A stretch of 64,000 nucleotides of DNA from Moringa oleifera (GCA_021397835.1 JAJFZO010000799.1:2170001-2234000); one strand, 5' to 3'; numbered from the stretch's first letter, positions 11,451 to 22,125 are shown. Made by a program: numbers and translations. Notes: generated from the letters alone by a model not told the origin.

Positions 11451-12179
11451 TTTTCTCATATTTCCAACATTCTAGATTTTCTCAGATCTAAAGTTGCTTC
11501 TTACATTCCTTAACTTAAATTTTTTCTTATTGTGATTAGAATTTTTGTTAATCCCTCTTCCTTTATTATCAACTTTTAGGGTAGAATTTGAAACCGATGT
11601 TTTACCTAAATTAATTTTACGAATCTCTTTCACAAGAATTCGATCACAAACATCATTGAATTGTTCAATTATGAATTTCCAACAGAATTACTAATCGATA
11701 CCCTTATGGGTTCCTAACTGTTTGGTAGTAATGCCAAAAGTATCAAGGCACCAACCTTATGATCAAAGTCAATCTCTATAAAAGACAACTAATTGATAAC
11801 AGTATTAAACTCATTAAGATGAGTTATCACAGAATCACTTTTATCCATTTTCGAGTAAAATAGCTTTTTTATGAGAAAAACACTGTTATTTGCTGTAGTT
11901 TTTTCATATATGTCATATAGGACTTTCATCATAACCGCAGTTGTTTTCTGTTTCATTATGTTGTGAGTAATATTATTTGATAGTGTCAGCTAAATAACTG
12001 TCAGCACTTGTTTATCAGTGAGATTTTAATCACTTTTTGAAATTTTTTCAAGCTTTTGACCCAAGAGTGTTCATGCAACTTTTTTCTATACAAATAATCA
12101 TCAATTTGCTTTTTTCATAGAGCATATCTATACTATCAAACTTGATAATCCTATGTGATGAGTTTTCTTTACTACCCAT
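11450..12179 (-). pseudogene. Copia gag, decayed
   Basis: A start codon at 12177-12179 gives MGSKENSSHRIIKFDSIDML, the N-terminus typical of TNT1-94-like gag. Downstream readings include MDKSDSVITHLNEFNTVINQ and LALLPNS (11.7-11.85 kb), the UBN2 gag core. Frameshifts and stops break it. Confidence 0.85.
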
Positions 12180-12200
12180 TGCTTTCAATATCAAAACTCT

Positions 12201-12214
12201 AAGTTCTGATATCA
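12201..12214 (-). other. Copia primer binding site (initiator tRNA-Met)
   Basis: On the minus strand TGATATCAGAACTT differs by two bases from TGGTATCAGAGCTT, the usual plant Copia primer site complementary to initiator tRNA-Met. It lies two bases from the LTR end. Confidence 0.8.
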
Positions 12215-12216
12215 GT

Positions 12217-12568
12217 TGTTGAAAATTTAACTATTAAATTCCTAGTTGATAAATTAAATTAATATAAAAAAACTAAACAATCATAAAAACATATGATTTA
12301 CAATGATTCTCTTTCAATTGAAAATTACATTTACTTTTCAACTACAATAAAAAAACTTTTTCATTATAAGAATTAATTACAAAAAAATAATTTACTTTCC
12401 CCTGTCCCTCCTTTTATTGTAATAAAGTTTAGAAATATCACCTTCTCACTTTGTTTATATACATGTTAAAAAAAAATTATATAATAAAATTTAAAGTTGA
12501 CATCTGTGAAAACTTTAAAATACTGTTCTGTTCTATGTGAATTAATCCACACATACTTGACATTCTTG
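12217..12568 (-). repeat. Copia 5' LTR
   Basis: About 352 bp starting tgttgaaaa. It matches the split LTR at 3170-3207 and 7874-8236. The right border is uncertain by a few bases, and immediately beyond it LINE ORF1 resumes. Confidence 0.78.
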
Positions 12569-13470
12569 ATAACAAAGATAAGATTTGGTGCCTATTTTGG
12601 GGTTCAAATACACAATCTTCCCTTGGCTTACTTGAATGAGAAGGTGGGAACGGTTTTGGGTGAACCTATCCTTCTTAAGGAGGTTGGCAAATACCAAAGA
12701 AAACATGTGGCTCCTGGATGAAAGTCGAAGGACCGCAAACAAACCAAAGCTGCAAAATTTATGGAGGAAGGTTTAAGTTCGAATGGGGATAATGTATTCT
12801 TTAAGTGTGAAAATAAAGAGAAGAGCAACTCTAGTGATGAGAATCAGTCAACAAACATAGTTAGGAGGCTTTTAGCAGGGAAGGGGACAACAATTTTCCG
12901 AAGTAGGTGAGAAAATGGAGATTTAAAGGGCATATCTCGACCAGTAGTAGAGGAGATAATGGTAGCTCCGGCAGGGGTTACGGCCACTGGGAAGGTCAAC
13001 GCCGAGGGTCCAGCCAGGGAATTGCAACATGTGCATGACGTGACTGAGCGGGTTTTTCGGGATGAGAATCAGCAATTTAAGATATCCTCAAATCATGCTA
13101 TTGATGAGATTGCGAAAATTTTAGCTACATCTATTCCTAACAGATCTCTACTGAATTTAGCCTAATGTCCAACATTTACCAGTTGGTGAACAACCTTATT
13201 ATGCATGGGCCACAGCTGTCTGGACCCAAGCTTCAGTCCACTGGAAACATTTGGGTCGACAAAGGGGAAAGATCAAATGTAGTGGGTCTTTGAAGAAAAA
13301 AGTCACTAGCTCGAAAAAGTATATGTTTGGAAAAACTACGCAGAAGATCGTTCTATTGCTTTTTCTTAAAAAAAGGAAAAAAAAAAAAGTAGCAAAACTA
13401 TGGGGATTGATACTGCAGATGACTAGTCTGATGGTGGGGCGGAGGTTGATGATAGCCAACCTAGCCGGAT
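12569..13470 (+). pseudogene. LINE ORF1, C-terminal part
   Basis: The reading resumes with FGAYFGVQIHNLPLAYLNE followed by KVGTVLGEPI, the end of the DUF4283 domain. The expected RNA-binding stretch and CCHC zinc knuckle after it are missing (an internal deletion). A low-complexity polar tail follows, with an open piece at 12959-13165. There is an A-rich run near 13379. Confidence 0.75.
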
Positions 13471-14220
13471 ATTATGAATCTTTTAATCTGGAACCATGGA
13501 AGTTCAAAGAATCCTCAAATGGTTAGGTGTTTTCAACCCTCAGTGCTCTTTTCTTATGGAAACTAAGAGAAAGAGCCTTGAAACAGAGAGGCTGCGTGTT
13601 AAATGGTCATAAATAATTGCTTTGTTGTTGATAGTGTTGGAAGAGGTGGTGATCTTGCACTACTATGGAGTAATGACACGTTAGCCTGAATAATTGCATT
13701 TTTTCAATCATCATATCGATATAAAAATTACTGGTCGTAATGGAGATTTTGATTGGAGGTTCATTGGATTTTATGGCAACTCTATTACTTCATTGTGGAT
13801 GAGTTTTTGGAAACTGTTATGGATGTTGCATGAACAATCTTCTCTCCTTTGGTTGCATATGCATGGAACTATAATGAGATTTTTTTCAGTGATGAGATTC
13901 TTTTCAGTGAAGAGAAGCTAGGAGGAATGGCTAGATCTTTTAAATAGATGGATATCTTTCTAGAGGCAGTATGCGATTGTAATTTTGTGGAGGTTCCTTG
14001 TTATGGTCCAAGATACACATGTTATAAGGGTTCTGGGGAGAACATGCTTCAAGAGAGGTTAGACAGGGGCTTTGCTAGCAAAGAGTGGTTAGAATACCTC
14101 AAAGGTACTCAGGAAATTCACCTTGCAGTTTCTTCCTCCAATCACCTATCACTTTCGTGTACTGTTGATAAGGTTAGCAAGATTCTTGGTTTGCGTAAAA
14201 AAAAAATGTTTTGACATGAA
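13470..14220 (+). pseudogene. LINE endonuclease domain
   Basis: Broken frames read IWNHGSSKNPQMVR, then VDSVGRGGDLALLWSNDT (about 13630-13680), WRFIGFYGN, and at 13948-14214 an open stretch with DIFLEAVCDCNFVEVPCYGP followed by TCYKGSGENMLQERLDRGF. The order and the RLDR motif identify the exonuclease-endonuclease-phosphatase domain that nicks target DNA for LINE integration. Stops interrupt it. Confidence 0.82.
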
Positions 14221-15885
14221 AATATGTGGATTTCTCACCCCGAATGTGAAGAAGTTGTAAATAGGAGCTGGTCTCATTTTGGGAACTTGAACTTTAATAA
14301 TCTAGTTAGTAACATGTCAGCTTGTGGTCATGCATTGTCAAGATGGAATAGGGTGACTTTTGGAAACATAAATACAATGATTAGGGATAAATAAAAGCAA
14401 TTAAAGAAGTGTTTAGTAGAAGCTCAACATGGAGTTACTTTGAGTTTGATCAATGAGTGTAAGAAGGACCTGAATGAGCTTTATCAACTAGAGGAAGCGA
14501 TATGGTGTCAGAGATCGAAGGAGTTATAGCTGGAGTTTTCCTAAATTACTTTAACTCTTTGTTTGCTTCTTCAGATCCGATGAGATCGAGCAAGTGTGCA
14601 GTACAATTTGGTAGAGAGTATCACCTGCGATGAAGGAGACCTTTGATAGAAAGTTTACTAGAGTTGAGATAAAAATTGCCCTTGACCAAATGAATCTAGT
14701 AAGTCCTCTAGTCCTAATGGCATGAATGCTTGTTTTAATCAAAAACATTGGCCCATTGTCGGGGGAGACATTACTAAGATCATCTTGGAGTTCCTTAATA
14801 ATGGGACATCAATGGAGAAGACTAACCATGCCAATGTCATTTGATTCCTTAGGTGAAAGAACCAACCTCTGCTAAAGACTTTAGGCTAATAAGTTTATGT
14901 AACATTGTGTATAAAATTAATGCCAAAGTTCTTGCCAATTGACTCAAGAGAATTCTGCCCTTTATCATAGGAGATAATGAAATTACTTTTGTCAAAGGTA
15001 GACTGATCTTCGATAATGCAATAGTTGCTTTTAAGATCCTGCATGCTATAGAAAATAAAAGGAGTTGGAAAGTTGGACAGATTCCAATGAAGCTCGACAT
15101 GAGCAAAGCTTACCACAAGACTGAATTTGCATACTTGGAGAAAATGATGCTGAGTATTGGGTTCTCCAAAATGGATTGATTTGATTATGAGCAGTGTATC
15201 TTCGGTAACCTCCATAGCGCTTAATGGTAAAGAATGGTGATCCATTCTTCTAAGGGTATAAGATAAGGGACTCGTTGTCACCCATCTTTTCCTCTTGTGT
15301 GGTGAGGGTTTGGCCAGTTTATTATCAAAGGTAGTAGAGGAAGGTCACATCTAGGGAGTTGCAGCTTCTAGAAATGGTCCCAAGGTATCACATTTATTTA
15401 TTTATTTTTATTTTTATTTTTATTTTGCGGATGATAGCTCATTATTCTGCAGGACTACGAAGGTTGAATGTCTAATAATCAACAAAGTTCTCTTATCTTA
15501 CAAGTTGGCCATGTGTTAATTTATTAACTTAGCAAATTAGGCCTATCGTTTAGCTCTAATACATCCAATGATGGTAAGGCAGAGATGAAAAAGATTGTGG
15601 ATCCTTCATTGGAACAAGTCCCTTTCCCATGCTTACCTTGTGACTTGTAAGCTATCTTCTCAAGTAGAACGAGCAGTCTTGATTAAATCTATAGCACATC
15701 TATTCTTACTTATGTATAGCACATCTATTCTCACTTATGTTATGAGTTGTTTCAGGTTAGTTAAAACTTTCCTTCATGAGATATCTATGCAGCTGGCTCA
15801 GTTTTGGTTGGGGTGATAATGAATCAACGCAGCGTCTCATTAGAAGTAGTGGGATTCTTTATGCAATTCACAGTTAGATGGGGAT

Positions 15886-15940
<55 letters not shown>

Positions 15941-15960
15941 GGGGTGTGGGAGATGGGGTT
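14220..15960 (+). pseudogene. LINE reverse transcriptase
   Basis: Recognisable RT blocks, in broken frames, are EIKIALDQMN (about 14665), LCNIVYKINAKVLAN (14900), FVKGRLIFDNAI (15000), MKLDMSKAYHKTE (15085) and the catalytic YFADDSSLFCR (15421-15453). The catalytic motif is intact, but a TTTTA microsatellite sits directly before it and a 54-base G run follows at 15886-15939. The enzyme would copy LINE RNA at the nicked target. This copy is dead. Confidence 0.85.
15886..15939 (+). repeat. 54-base poly(G) run
   Basis: Uninterrupted G from 15886 to 15939, followed by tggggtgtgggagatgggg. It lies within the LINE RT reading just before FRDLKAFN. Runs this long are rare and prone to sequencing and assembly error. 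Confidence 0.95.
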
Positions 15961-17076
15961 TAGAGATCTAAAAGCTTTTAATCTATCGCTTTTGGCCAAA
16001 TAATGGTGGCATATTATCTCAAATGAAAAATTTGTATGCTATAAGATCTTCCAAGCTCACTACTTTCCTATTTCACCTTCTTTTAAAGTTAGGAAGAGTT
16101 ACGTGTATGGGGTAGTATGTTTGAAGGCAGGGGGGCGATCTATTCTGGTGCGAGATGGAGAGTTGAAGACGGACTCAATATTGATGCATGGTATGATAAG
16201 TGGATCCACAATCCTCCTGATTTTACTGTCTCCCTTTCAGCGGCTAACCAACCCACCACACTGAAGGTTTCTTCGGTGATCAACCCTAGGGAGAAGTGGA
16301 ATAAGATGCCAATGCCTGAGACTTTCCCAAGCTTGAGGATGCTACTGCCATCACCAAAATCCAACTTAGTAGAATCTCTTACTATGATAAATTGTTCTGG
16401 GTCAGGGAATTGTTTGGAAAGTTCTCAGTAAAGTCAGGGCATTATGAATCTCGAAGGATCCTTAGCAGATTTACAGGCTATATGAACCAATAATCCAAGG
16501 TTTCAAAGCTTATTTGGACTGTTAAAGTAATTCCAAAGGTGAAGAACTTTCATTGGAGGTTGGTTAATAGCATTTCACCTTCCATTGTTGTCCTGGCATG
16601 GAAGGGCTTAAACGTAGATAGGCAATGTTCTGTTTGCAATAATTCCTTGGAGACCCTACACCGTATTTTGTTTCAATGCCAGTTTAACAGGAAGGTGTGG
16701 GATAAAAACCATACTGATTTCTTGAATAAATTGGAGGAGGATTTTTTTGGGATAACTTATTAAGGACCATGCTGGAATTGAACATTGTCGAGACTTGTTT
16801 TAATGCTTGCCGGCTTATCTGGAACAGCAGGAATGACTTCTTTCATAAGTCGACTTCTATGATCCTTGAGGTGTTGGAGGCAAAATGTTTAAGGATGGCA
16901 GAGGAATACAAGGATGACTTGTGTCAATCTTACTGTACTGTGTTGAAAACTAGTTGAGGGCTTTATCAAGATTAATGTCGATGTAGCTTTCATGCAGGAA
17001 GCGCAGAGGCCAAATTTCGAGTTATTGCAAAATACTCATTTGGTTTAGTCTTGGTTAGTGCAATTAGCTGTTAGGA

Positions 17077-17133
<57 letters not shown>

Positions 17134-17475
17134 TTTCCAAGCTGAGCAGGTTGCCATAAAGTTTGGGATGGATATTGTTGCTCAACACCAGTTTGATCGG
17201 GTGATCATTGAGAATAATTTTATGTTTCTGGTGAAAGAGGTCCTAAAAGGCAAAGATTCTCTGTGTGAATGGGGAAACACTGTTCATGCATAGTGAACCT
17301 TGCTGATGGTACCCATGAATGTGTTTTCCAGCATATTCCAAGGAAGGCCGACTGTTTTGCTTATAACTTAGCTAAATTATCCTATACTGCAGGGCATGTT
17401 AAGCAGTTGAGTGCATCGTCTTTCACTAAAGATTCAGAACCTGTAGGAGCCAAGATTGGGGGAGGGGTGACTTGA
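15960..17475 (+). pseudogene. LINE C-terminal region: zf-RVT and RNase H
   Basis: Readings include FRDLKAFN (15961), SGARWRVEDGLNIDAWYDKW (16150-16210), the zinc finger block CSVCNNSLETLHRILFQC (about 16628-16682) followed by FNRKVWD, and the linker CRLIWNSRNDFF (about 16809-16845). The RNase H-like end reads EQVAIKFGMDIVA and then VFQHIPRKADCFAYNLAKL (about 17320-17375). The order is that of plant LINE pol. An AT microsatellite (17079-17128) splits the RNase H domain. Confidence 0.85.
17079..17128. repeat. (AT)25 microsatellite
   Basis: Fifty bases of perfect AT inside the LINE RNase H region. Confidence 0.95.
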
Positions 17476-18960
17476 ACCTAGTCCAAGTTTACCTTAGGCA
17501 GCTTAGCCTTGATCTCCTGCACCAGGTCGGCCTTGATGATCAGGTAGTACAAGTTGGCAGCTTACCTGCCTGCCTCAATAAGAAATTTGAGACTGGATTT
17601 AAAGTCAGCCACCCCTGATTCTCGACCCTCCTCGAGGTTGAGTCGGTACCCTTCCTCCCAACCTAGTTTCTAAGATTCCTCCGGTGCCTTCTCAATTTGA
17701 AAGCTATGCTGGAGAGTTAGGTCTTCCTTTATCTTATTGACTTTGACATTAATAATTTTTCTCATATTTTCTAATTCAGAGTTTGCTAGCTACAGGTCAA
17801 CCTCCTGCTTCAACATAATATTCTTCAGGTGATGTACTTCAGCTTGCTGGGAGATAGTCTGGTTGACAGTTTTGACTGCAGACTTACTGGCATTAATGGA
17901 CTCATCATGGAGATAATGAAGTCCGCTGCCGCAATAGTAGTATTTTTTGGTGGCAATCTGCATGCGTTGATTCACCAAGGAAAACTGATAAAACAAAAAA
18001 GAAGACCCTGAGGTCGGGCAAGACCCGATGAAAGAAACAAAAAAGAAAATAAAACAAAAAATGACAAGGGATAAAAACGAGCATCGGATCATACCTCATG
18101 CAAACACATGGCGCATTTATTAAAGTATACTCGATTGTCTTCGACCAAAAACCTCTCCTCATCAGCTGGCAAAACGGATTTGCAAACCATTTTGTAGATT
18201 TTGGTCATCGAATCAATAGAATCGGTTACCTTGATGCTCAAATTAAAGAGGAGCCCTGCACTGGCCGAGACTGAAGGCAAGATGGGCAAAACGTTGATTA
18301 AGACAACTATTATGTTTGATCCTATGTAACGCGCGGGGCAAGGTCCGAGACTATGACAGCCTCTTTATTAGTAAGCTCAAGTAGGGGAGCAAAAGAGGTG
18401 GGAAGAGATTTTCGAGTTGTGGATGGTGTTTGGGTCGGGATTTGTTTAATTGTTTCTGAGGAGTATGAGGCATCATTTAGGTTGGGGAATTTCTTTTCTT
18501 ACTAACCCATTTTTTCTTTTAGGGTCTGTAACTCAACCCGGTGGCTACTTTTTGTTAGCCAAAGTTAGTTGCATCTATCTCAAGAGGGCTTGTTTGTGGG
18601 TCATTTCTGATTGACCTGCAAAAGAAAAATAAAAAAAGGTAAGACCCGATAAGGCTACAGGAATTTTGGTGAGATAAAAAGAAAAGAAAAAATAATTATG
18701 ACTTAAAAATCTGAGGGAGTGGTCTCTACAGAAGTATTTCTAATCCAAGAGCACACATTTGAATGGGGTTGTCATCGGAGCTTTGTGAATACTCGTTACT
18801 CAGGATATGAAGGTTAGGGATATTTGAGTCAAGCTGAGTGATTCAGGGAATGATTTTAAAAATTGTTTCTATTTCTCGCAAAGGAAGGTAAGGAAGATCA
18901 GTTGCAGGGTTGGTTTAAAAAAAATCAAAGATGATTTCTTTGCTAGCCGGGAGGAATAGA
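17476..18960 (-). pseudogene. Minus-strand retroelement-like remnant with coiled-coil character
   Basis: Broken minus-strand frames read LLFNLSIKVTDSIDSMTKIY and CAMCLHEV (18089-18289), then VHHLKNIMLKQEVDL, KEDLTLQHSFQIEKAP and EEGYRLNLEEGRESGVADFK (17520-17800). The charged, heptad-like sequence resembles coiled-coil proteins encoded next to gag in some plant Gypsy elements, but I cannot name a family. A separate local GC rise sets it off from its neighbours. No LTR or primer site is visible. Confidence 0.45.
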
Positions 18961-18976
18961 TCAGTGATAGCTTGGT

Positions 18977-19417
18977 TTGAGGTCGGGACGCCACACATTT
19001 CTGGACGAACCTAATTCTAGAGCTATGTACCCTCACGATTTGATCCTCAAAAAAGTAAAAAGATATTTTCTCTCACCTCGATCATTCTTCAAACCTATTG
19101 TAGAGTTGGGTGGTTCTTTCACTAAATATAAAGATTTGGTTAATTTGCCTAATCGGGTTATTTCACAAATTAAGGTTGGATCTCATTCCCTTTCCATCAG
19201 GCCTAAAAATATTGGTTTCTCTCTCTTGTTTGATTTTGGTAAATTATTAATGAAAAGAAGTGATTTTTTTAAGTCAAAGTATCATAAAGTGGATTTGTCA
19301 AGGTTCATTTCATCTTTATTTTGGTTCAAATCAAAAAATTTAATGAAAAAAGCTACTAACAAACCTTCGCATTTCAAATCTAAAGGCTTACAGATAAAGA
19401 CTATCATTCCTCTCTAA
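18977..19417 (+). CDS. Unidentified 146-codon ORF
   Basis: Opens at ATG 18977 and stops at 19417. The protein is basic and rich in Lys, Ser and Phe, ending in several KS-rich stretches such as SLFWFKSKNLMKKATNK. I recognise no domain, signal peptide or membrane segment. It is longer than most chance ORFs in this AT-rich DNA, yet it lies between two retroelement remnants with no promoter or splice evidence. It could be a fragment of an element-encoded protein or chance. Confidence 0.25.
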   Translation: MRSGRHTFLDEPNSRAMYPHDLILKKVKRYFLSPRSFFKPIVELGGSFTKYKDLVNLPNRVISQIKVGSHSLSIRPKNIGFSLLFDFGKLLMKRSDFFKSKYHKVDLSRFISSLFWFKSKNLMKKATNKPSHFKSKGLQIKTIIPL

Positions 19418-19849
19418 GAATTTAGAAGAAGTTAAGATGGTGATATTCGATAAGTTTTGCAAATACAAAGAATGAAATGGTGGATTAGGAGCACATTCCT
19501 ACTTTAAGACAATATTAAAAAAAATGCAAACCCACCCTTCAGTCAGTTTGAGACTAAGGTCGTTCGATAAGGGTTGGGATTTCTAGTTTGATAGAAGGAA
19601 GTATATAGTACTTTTAGTGAGCTACCTTGATTTGGCTTAGATGTAGGTTGAGGGTTCAAAATTTATCATTGGAGCTAAAAATGAAAAAGGAAACCAAGGA
19701 AATGAAGAACTCATCGAGGAAGATGAAAGCTTGAAAGAGACGAAGCTTGATAGAGAATGAGAGAAAAAGCCTTGAGTACTTGGAATGTGAAATGAGAGAA
19801 AAGAAAAAGTAAAGGCATACTTTGTATACCAAGCAACCCAAAAGTCATG
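19418..19849. other. Intergenic, nothing identified
   Basis: AT-rich sequence without a recognisable domain. The short minus-strand ORF at 19656-19841 gives only a low-complexity Phe/Ser/Leu protein. Confidence 0.4.
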
Positions 19850-20689
19850 GCCTAAGACGTAATATTTTCACGAATCCCTAAACACATGCAGTTTTATCGC
19901 AATTAATGTGTTAAAATGGTTCAGCGTAAGGCGGCAGACACCCAAAGATGGTCAAGGTTGGGTCTAATTGTGTCAAAGCTAATGCCTAACATTCTCAATT
20001 AACCAAATCAAAGGCTGAGAACTCAAGAAAATTTGACTATAAAAAAAGGATAAAAGCTAGGCCATTGCAAAATCACTTGAGTTCACTTTCTTAGTAACAA
20101 AGGGAGATAGAGTTTTAATAAAAATCCTCCATAATTTTCTAGAAGTTGCTTGAATAATGTAGAGAGTGTTCAAGGGTACACAAGATACGATTATGCCATC
20201 CACATCAGTGCGCACGTCACCAAAGAAGAGCGTCCAAAACATGGTGATCCCTAATACCAGTCCATAATTTTCAAGAATTGAGTGAAAACCCATCAAAATG
20301 TCTACTATAAATAAAAGAAGGGTTGAAGAGAAAAGAACATTCGCTCTGACATTCTAGCAAGATAGAAAGTCTAAATCTTGAAAGTTTTTGATAAGGTGTT
20401 CAAGAGTTCTTTCTTGAGAGTCTACTACTTGCGAAGGCGTAATGAGATTCTGAAGATCTTAGCACACTAGCAGGTGTAAGTTATTCTTCTCTAATTCTTA
20501 TACAGTTTATTGACTAGATCATTCTTTGTATAATTTTTTATCTAATTCATGAATAAAAGTCTTAATGAGTCGATTAATTAATTAGTTCGACTTCTTGATT
20601 GTTTATTGTGTTTATATTATCTTTAAATTATTAATTTATCTATGTAAATTTATATTATGATATATTTTCAAAATAAATTTTAGAATAGT

Positions 20690-21095
20690 AAGGCTGATGC
20701 TAAAACTTGCCATTGTTATTCTAAAACAAAATTATTTTGTTTTTGGGAATGGATATGAGGACAAAGTCCTTTTGAAATTTTCGAGATATAATGTTGCATA
20801 GCATAATTTTTAAAATAAATTTTGACATAAGGAAGCTAATGTAAAAGCTTGCCTCTTCAATCTCAAATAAGATTATTTTGTTTTTGAAAAGTGAGATAGA
20901 TGTAAAAGCCTCATTGACACTTTCCTTTATAAAAATTATCATGACCTTATATTTTAACATTATTTTATTATATTCAAAGTAAAATGTTAATTAGGAATAG
21001 ACTTATACAGAAGCTCATTCCTTTCTAATCCTAAAATTATTTTGTTTTGGAAAGTAAGATGGAGGGAAAAGCCTCATCGGTAATTTCCATCAAAA
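20690..21095 (+). repeat. Degenerate tandem repeat, about three units
   Basis: Three diverged units each contain a reading like aaaattattttgtttt, then ggaa/gaaa-tgagatggat and aaagcctcat (near 20735, 20870 and 21040). Spacing is about 135-170 bp. Confidence 0.6.
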
Positions 21096-21430
21096 TCTAT
21101 ATATAAATATATTCAAATTTTTTTGGTGAGTTATTGTGCATTAATTTATTCCATATCAGTATTACAATTTAGAATCAAACTTTAAATTTTGTCAAAAATT
21201 GTTTACTAAAAGTGATTTTACTTAATGGGCACCAATCAATGAGCGTTGTAGGAGTGCGAATTCTTCCTCATGCTAACCAATTCTAATCTCAAATTTTTTG
21301 TTTAAAATAGACCAATGCTTTATGTTTTGATTTTTTTTTTAATTCTTAAAAAGAATTTGAAAAGAAAAATTTTGGTGATCAATCATATTATAAAAAAGAT
21401 TGGTAATAACTCTTTTTAATTATTATTTTG

Positions 21431-22018
21431 AATAAATATCTCATAAAACCCTAATATATATCCTATGTTACCAACCAAACCTTTACATTTAAAAAGTGAT
21501 AATGAAACCTTAATGTATCAATTTGATCTAAATTAAATCTTATCAAAAAATTCAAAAATTAAGAGTACTCAAATTGGAGATCTTATGCAACCAATTTGAC
21601 TTAAAATTATCACAGATGTGAAAAAATATTCAAGATACCATCAAAAAATTTCATAATTTTTTGAGTAATTATGCTATTTTTAAAATTTTTGACATTATAA
21701 AATTTCACAATATTTTGAGTACTGAAAATATATATATTTAAAATTTATAATGTCAAAAATTTTAAAAATAGCATAATTACTAAAAAATTATGAAACTTTT
21801 TGTAACGGTACCTTGAGTACGTTTTTACATCTATGAAAAATTTTAAGTCAGAATTCATTGTATAAGATCTTTAATTTAAATACTCCCAATTTATGAATTT
21901 TTTGATAAGGTTCAATTTAAACTAAATTGATAGATTAAAGTTCGATATATCACTTTTTAAACATCAAAGTTTGAGTGGTAACATACGGTAACCATCAAAA
22001 TTTTGTGGGATATTTATT
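21431..22018. repeat. Long inverted repeat (foldback, about 590 bp)
   Basis: The left arm starts aataaatatctcataaaacc and the right arm ends gtgggatatttatt, its complement. The best-paired core is aattatgctatttttaaaat (about 21668) against its complement in 21755-21780. Each arm is about 260 bp with a 60-70 bp loop. Paired landmarks run along both arms, for example ataaaattt/atctgtgaa against ttcacag-like complements. No ORF lies inside. It could be a foldback or MITE-type element, or an inverted duplication inside an LTR. Confidence 0.8.
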
Positions 22019-22107
22019 TTATTATTTTCAGCTTTAAAAGTAATTTTTTAAATAAATTAAAAAAAAAAATTTGCTGCGAGGTTGATTCCTAACCTCGTTG
22101 TGACGAT

Positions 22108-22125
22108 TAGCGACTCCACAGTGGA
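22108..22125 (+). other. Candidate primer binding site (tRNA-Arg type)
   Basis: tagcgactccacagtgga matches TGGCGACTCCACTGGGGA, the site used by Ogre/Tat Gypsy elements, at 15 of 18 positions. It lies right after a stretch ending aacctcgttgtgacgat. The downstream gag and protease are of the same lineage, which supports the call. Confidence 0.55.

Larger units (their letters stand above)
3170..12568 (-). mobile_element. Copia (TNT1-94-like) LTR retrotransposon inserted in LINE ORF1
   Basis: Minus-strand element with a 5' LTR at 12217-12568, a primer site at 12201-12214, gag, protease/integrase, RT and RNase H in the usual Copia order (12.2 down to about 8.4 kb), and a 3' LTR made of 3170-3207 plus 7874-8236, split by a Gypsy insertion. 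The two Copia LTRs are only moderately similar (by eye roughly three quarters to four fifths), so the insertion is old. Both flanks are LINE ORF1. The element is decayed in every domain. Outer borders are estimated from LTR alignment by eye and may be off by about ten bases. Confidence 0.82.
2814..17475 (+). mobile_element. LINE (non-LTR) retrotransposon, interrupted by a nested Copia/Gypsy insertion
   Basis: Two plus-strand blocks, 2814-3169 and 12569-17475, together follow a plant LINE of the L1 type: ORF1 (DUF4283-like), AP-like endonuclease, reverse transcriptase, zf-RVT and RNase H. The first block stops in ORF1 at a reading PWLLNKSLLILNEF, and the second resumes with FGAYFGVQIHNLPLAYLNE, which are consecutive parts of the same domain in this family. 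The gap is a Copia element. All frames carry stops and frameshifts, so the LINE is dead. There is no clear poly(A) tail at the 3' side, where the RNase H frame ends and a different repeat starts. Confidence 0.85.
19850..22107 (+). mobile_element. LTR-like region of a decayed Tat/Ogre-type Gypsy element
   Basis: This region precedes a tRNA-Arg-like primer site at 22108, as a plus-strand 5' LTR would. It carries two TATA-like sites (ctataaaa near 20037, ctataaat near 20307) with an open leader after them, a block of short tandem repeats (20690-21090) and a long inverted repeat (21431-22018). Long LTRs with internal repeats are common in this lineage. I did not find a matching 3' copy downstream, so the left border is a guess and the assignment rests on the primer site and the gag/protease that follow. 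Confidence 0.45.

Noticed and set aside
13199..13526. Lys-rich and Phe-rich ORFs around 13.25-13.5 kb
   Set aside because: Overlapping frames through an A-rich run between LINE ORF1 and endonuclease; neither matches a domain.
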